From the NCBI GenBank assembly GCA_031290375.1, contig JAITNR010000149.1, positions 1 through 17,210 on the forward strand: 17,210 bases of DNA. The letters run 5' to 3'. The position numbers and the translations under genes are program-made. Position 1 is the first letter of the stretch. Each line of letters starts with the position of its first letter. Below are positions 14,977 through 17,210 of the stretch, piece after piece. Source of the DNA: Prevotellaceae bacterium (GTDB lineage Bacteria; Bacteroidota; Bacteroidia; Bacteroidales; Paludibacteraceae). A model generated the notes under the pieces. It searched no databases and was not told where the DNA came from. It saw only the letters and a program-made list of their open reading frames with translations.

Positions 14977-16770
14977 TTACATTTTTTCGGGCAACTCAAT
15001 TCCTAACAAACCCATTGCTTGTTTGAGAACAAAAGCCACTGAATAACAGAGATTTACCCTAAATTTTTTCAGTTTTGGGTTTTCTTCTTTAAGAATCGAA
15101 TAATCATGATAAAACTGATTAAATTCCTTTGCCAAATCGTAGCAGTAATTGGCAACCAATGCAGGCGAAAAATTAGCTCCAGCCTCACATACAATGTTTT
15201 GAAACTGCATCAAAATTTGTATTAATAGTTTCTCTTTGTCGCAGATATTCAAGCTATTGTCACAAATTCCAAGTTCTATTTTATCCTCTTCGGCTTTTCG
15301 TAAAATTGACTTGATTCTTGCGTGAGTGTATTGGATAAATGGGGCAGAATTGCCGTTGAAATCAATTGATTCCTTAGGATTGAACACCATATTTTTTTGC
15401 GGATCAACTTTGAGAATAAAATATTTTAATGCCCCAAGCCCTATTATTTTTGACAGTTTTTTCAGTTCTTCGTCTGAGAAGTCGTTGAATTTACCAAGTT
15501 CCTTAGTGGTCTGATATGCTGTTTGCTCCATTTCGTCAATCAAATCGTCTGCATCAACAACTGTACCTTCGCGGCTCTTCATCTTGCCTTCGGGCAGTTC
15601 TACCATTCCATACGAGAAATGCACAAGCGATTTGCCCCATTCAAAGCCAAGTTTGTCCAAAACTATGGACAATACTTGAAAGTGGTAATTTTGTTCGTTT
15701 CCAACCACATATACCATTTTATCAATCGGAAAATCGCTGTAACGCAACTTTGCCGTGCCAATGTCCTGCGTCATGTAAACCGAAGTGCCGTCTGAGCGCA
15801 AGAGCAGTTTCTCGTCAAGTCCGTCTGCCGTCAAATCCACCCACACGGAGCCATCAGGTTTTTTGTAAAAGATGCCTTTTGCTAAACCATGTTCAACCTC
15901 CTGCTTTCCAATAATATAGGTTTGAGATTCGTAATAAATACTGTCAAAGGAAATGCCAAGTTTTTTGTAAGTTTCATCAAAACCTTCATAAACCCAGCCA
16001 TTCATTTTATACCATAAATCTTTAATTTCCTGATTGTTGTCTTCCCATAATTTGAGCATTTTTTGAGCATCCAAAATCAATGGAGCATTCTTTTTTGCCT
16101 CTTCTTCCGATGATCCTTTGGATATGAGGTTGGTAATCTGCTTTTTGTATTCCCTGTCAAAAATCACATAATATTTGCCGACAAAAAAATCGCCTTTCAT
16201 ATTTGAACTTTGCGGAGTTTCGCCGTTTGAGAACTGTTTCCACGCAAGCATAGACTTGCAAATATGTATGCCTCTATCGTTTATGATATTGGTTTTCACT
16301 ATTTTATAGCCATTTGCCTTTTGAATATTTGAGATGCTTTCGCCCAAAAGATTGTTGCGGATATGTCCAAGGTGCAGAGGTTTGTTGGTGTTGGGTGAAG
16401 AAAATTCGATCATCATCAAAGGCGATTTTTCGTGCTCTTTTACAAAGCCAAAATCCTTGTTATCAACTATTTGGTTCAGTGATGAAAGAAAAAAACTTTT
16501 TTTGACAACAAAATTCAAAAAGCCTTTGACGACATTGAACGTTTCAAAAATTTCATTGGCTTCAATTATAGCCTTACCGAGTTCATTTCCAATCAGTTCG
16601 GGTGATTTTCCGATAATTTTAACCAAAGGAAAAATCACAACAGTGTAATCGCCGTCAAACTCTTTTTTTGTCTGCTGAACGGTTATTAAAGCCTCATCAA
16701 CCTCTTTTTGATACAACATTTTTAATCCTTTTGCTGCCGAAGTCGAAATAATTTGTTCTATTTTATTCAT
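14977..16770 (-). CDS. argS: Arginyl-tRNA synthetase
   Basis: Class Ia aminoacyl-tRNA synthetase that charges tRNA-Arg in the cytosol. The 597-residue protein has the N-terminal tRNA D-loop-binding (Add-1) domain (about 1-105). The Rossmann catalytic core has EFSSPNTNKPLHLGHIRNN, with the HIGH-type motif HLGH at 133-136. The second signature is GKMKSREGT (KMKSR at 396-400). ArgRS needs tRNA for amino acid activation and its KMSK loop is often altered, so this form is not a defect. The C-terminal DALR anticodon-binding domain begins around FIQYTHARIKSILRKA and ends with the family-typical GLLGIELPEKM. It is a single-gene unit with its own promoter upstream and the shared terminator downstream. 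I see no frameshift or lesion. Confidence 0.97.
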   Translation of the reverse strand: MNKIEQIISTSAAKGLKMLYQKEVDEALITVQQTKKEFDGDYTVVIFPLVKIIGKSPELIGNELGKAIIEANEIFETFNVVKGFLNFVVKKSFFLSSLNQIVDNKDFGFVKEHEKSPLMMIEFSSPNTNKPLHLGHIRNNLLGESISNIQKANGYKIVKTNIINDRGIHICKSMLAWKQFSNGETPQSSNMKGDFFVGKYYVIFDREYKKQITNLISKGSSEEEAKKNAPLILDAQKMLKLWEDNNQEIKDLWYKMNGWVYEGFDETYKKLGISFDSIYYESQTYIIGKQEVEHGLAKGIFYKKPDGSVWVDLTADGLDEKLLLRSDGTSVYMTQDIGTAKLRYSDFPIDKMVYVVGNEQNYHFQVLSIVLDKLGFEWGKSLVHFSYGMVELPEGKMKSREGTVVDADDLIDEMEQTAYQTTKELGKFNDFSDEELKKLSKIIGLGALKYFILKVDPQKNMVFNPKESIDFNGNSAPFIQYTHARIKSILRKAEEDKIELGICDNSLNICDKEKLLIQILMQFQNIVCEAGANFSPALVANYCYDLAKEFNQFYHDYSILKEENPKLKKFRVNLCYSVAFVLKQAMGLLGIELPEKM

Positions 16771-16803
16771 TTATGACTAATTACTGCTTTTTTGTTTAAT
16801 ATG

Positions 16804-16835
16804 CAAAGTTATTAAAAATTAGTAAATAATGCGAA
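16804..16835 (-). promoter_or_regulatory. Promoter for argS
   Basis: On the minus strand TAACTTTG (16804-16811) matches the -7 box and TTCG (16832-16835), one base from TTTG, lies 20 nt upstream at the expected -33 distance. The ATG is 33 nt downstream of the box. Confidence 0.6.
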
Positions 16836-16982
16836 TCACGGGTTGAAAGGACTAAAACATTATATATATTATTCTATTAATTTAAGGGCACTTCTAAAAA
16901 TTAACTGGTAGTGTTATAAAAAGTATGCTGTTATAAAAGATTGACAATCAGGGAAAAAGTGTTAATTCCTAACTCCCATAAA

Positions 16983-17061
16983 AAATACGGAATAGAAAAA
17001 AAAAGTGGCATAAATATTTGGTTATGTCATTTTTTTTGTTGTAATTTTGCATTCCGTATTT
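16983..17061. repeat. 11-bp inverted repeat flanking the transposase-like gene promoter
   Basis: AAATACGGAAT (16983-16993) is the exact reverse complement of ATTCCGTATTT (17051-17061). The promoter lies between them. The right arm overlaps a second small hairpin CCGTA-TT-TACGG (17054-17065). Confidence 0.7.
17017..17049 (+). promoter_or_regulatory. Promoter for the partial transposase-like gene
   Basis: TTTG (17017-17020), 21 nt spacer, TAATTTTG (17042-17049): the most complete -33/-7 pair in the window. Transcription should start near 17054, at the first base of the CCGTA-TT-TACGG hairpin. Confidence 0.65.
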
Positions 17062-17082
17062 ACGGAGTTAATAATGTGTTTT

Positions 17083-17109
17083 AATTTTAATAATTTTAAT
17101 AATTTTAAA
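17083..17109 (+). repeat. 9-bp tandem repeat before the transposase-like start codon
   Basis: AATTTTAAT occurs twice (17083-17091, 17092-17100), followed by AATTTTAAA (17101-17109). It is in frame with the downstream gene and, if the upstream ATG at 17074 is used, encodes a short Asn-Phe repeat. Confidence 0.7.
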
Positions 17110-17121
17110 TGGTCATACAAT

Positions 17122-17210
17122 ATGGAAAAAAGAAAATCTCCTCATCCACAATGGGCATTAAATTGTAAACTGCCCGGAACAGAAATCAGAAACTTTGGAG
17201 GAAAATACTA
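17122..17210 (+). CDS. Probable IS transposase, N-terminal fragment (cut by window edge)
   Basis: Twenty-nine codons are visible from the ATG at 17122 and remain open to the window edge. The segments PHPQWALNCKLPGTEIR and NFGGKYY resemble, from memory, the opening of DDE transposases common in Bacteroidetes, which begin with a PxWAL...PGTxIR...GxYYLYE pattern. It has a good promoter and sits downstream of a possible IS end. An in-frame ATG at 17074 would add 16 residues made largely of Asn and Phe from a tandem repeat; I prefer 17122 because the family-like sequence begins right after it. The catalytic domain is outside the window, so family (perhaps IS4/IS1634-like) and integrity are unknown. 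A different AT-rich-region protein is possible. Confidence 0.5.
   Translation, partial: MEKRKSPHPQWALNCKLPGTEIRNFGGKY

Larger units (their letters stand above)
16771..17121. other. Intergenic region between argS and the partial transposase-like gene
   Basis: About 350 bp with no credible tRNA or other RNA gene. It holds the argS promoter, an alternating TA run near 16861-16870, a GGGCACTTCTAAAAATTAA stretch from 16886 that resembles an insertion-sequence end, two GTTATAAAA copies (16913-16921 and 16930-16938), an 11-bp inverted repeat around the plus-strand promoter, and a 9-bp tandem repeat before the start codon. Confidence 0.6.
16886..17210 (+). mobile_element. Candidate left end of an insertion sequence
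   Basis: The reading frame at the right edge resembles an IS transposase N-terminus. GGGCACTTCTAAAAATTAA, 236 bp upstream of its ATG, has the look of the terminal inverted repeats I remember from some Bacteroidetes elements. The right end and target duplication lie outside the window, so neither the boundary nor the family can be verified here. Confidence 0.35.

Noticed and set aside
15571..15585. KMKSR in place of KMSK in ArgRS as a sign of inactivation
   Set aside because: ArgRS commonly has an altered KMSK loop, and the rest of the protein is intact.
17109..17168. Short frame starting MVIQYGKKK, overlapping the transposase-like start
   Set aside because: Only 19 codons, out of frame with the longer open frame, and not like any family I know; a translational-coupling leader is conceivable but unsupported.
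1..17210. CRISPR array, tRNA/rRNA genes, prophage or defence island
   Set aside because: No regularly spaced repeats of suitable length, no cloverleaf or rRNA signatures, and all long genes are recognisable housekeeping families.

Overview
The window looks like chromosomal DNA of an AT-rich, probably anaerobic member of the Bacteroidetes (Bacteroidales-like). The basis is threefold. Nearly every transcription unit is preceded by a match to the Bacteroidetes -7 promoter box TANNTTTG. Shine-Dalgarno sequences are essentially absent. The proteins read like Bacteroidales orthologues (the MiaA variant with GTGKD, an ArgRS with KMKSR, a SufD with a cysteine-rich tail, a DUF3417-type glucan phosphorylase). 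An oxygen-sensitive radical-SAM lysine 2,3-aminomutase supports an anaerobic life.

Layout: (1) 1-4891, minus strand: a four-gene cluster transcribed as DHH phosphoesterase (NrnA-like) > acyl-ACP thioesterase > recG > miaA (cut by the left edge), with gaps of 15, 46 and 4 bp and an internal promoter directly before recG. (2) 5046-6386, plus: a lone sufD, divergent from the first unit. (3) 6447-8695, minus: pyrG > ribE (riboflavin synthase), 38 bp apart, convergent with sufD. (4) 8887-11466, plus: glgP-type alpha-glucan phosphorylase, divergent from pyrG. (5) 11745-13496, plus: recJ. (6) 13665-14900, plus: kamA, ending at a strong bidirectional terminator shared with (7) argS, 14977-16770, minus. 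(8) 16771-17210: about 350 bp of non-coding DNA leading into an open reading frame that resembles the N-terminus of an IS transposase and is cut by the right edge.

The genes are housekeeping: tRNA modification and charging (miaA, argS), DNA repair (recG, recJ), nucleotide, cofactor and Fe-S metabolism (pyrG, ribE, sufD, DHH), lipid release (thioesterase), glycogen breakdown (glgP) and lysine metabolism (kamA). I see no defence system, secretion cluster, CRISPR array, rRNA or tRNA gene. The most interesting signals are between genes: heptanucleotide repeats of the GAATAAT/ATTATTC type at three places, a pair of operator-like 18-bp palindromes 21 bp apart upstream of recJ, a possible two-state hairpin in the sufD leader, and a candidate IS left end with an 11-bp inverted repeat around its promoter.
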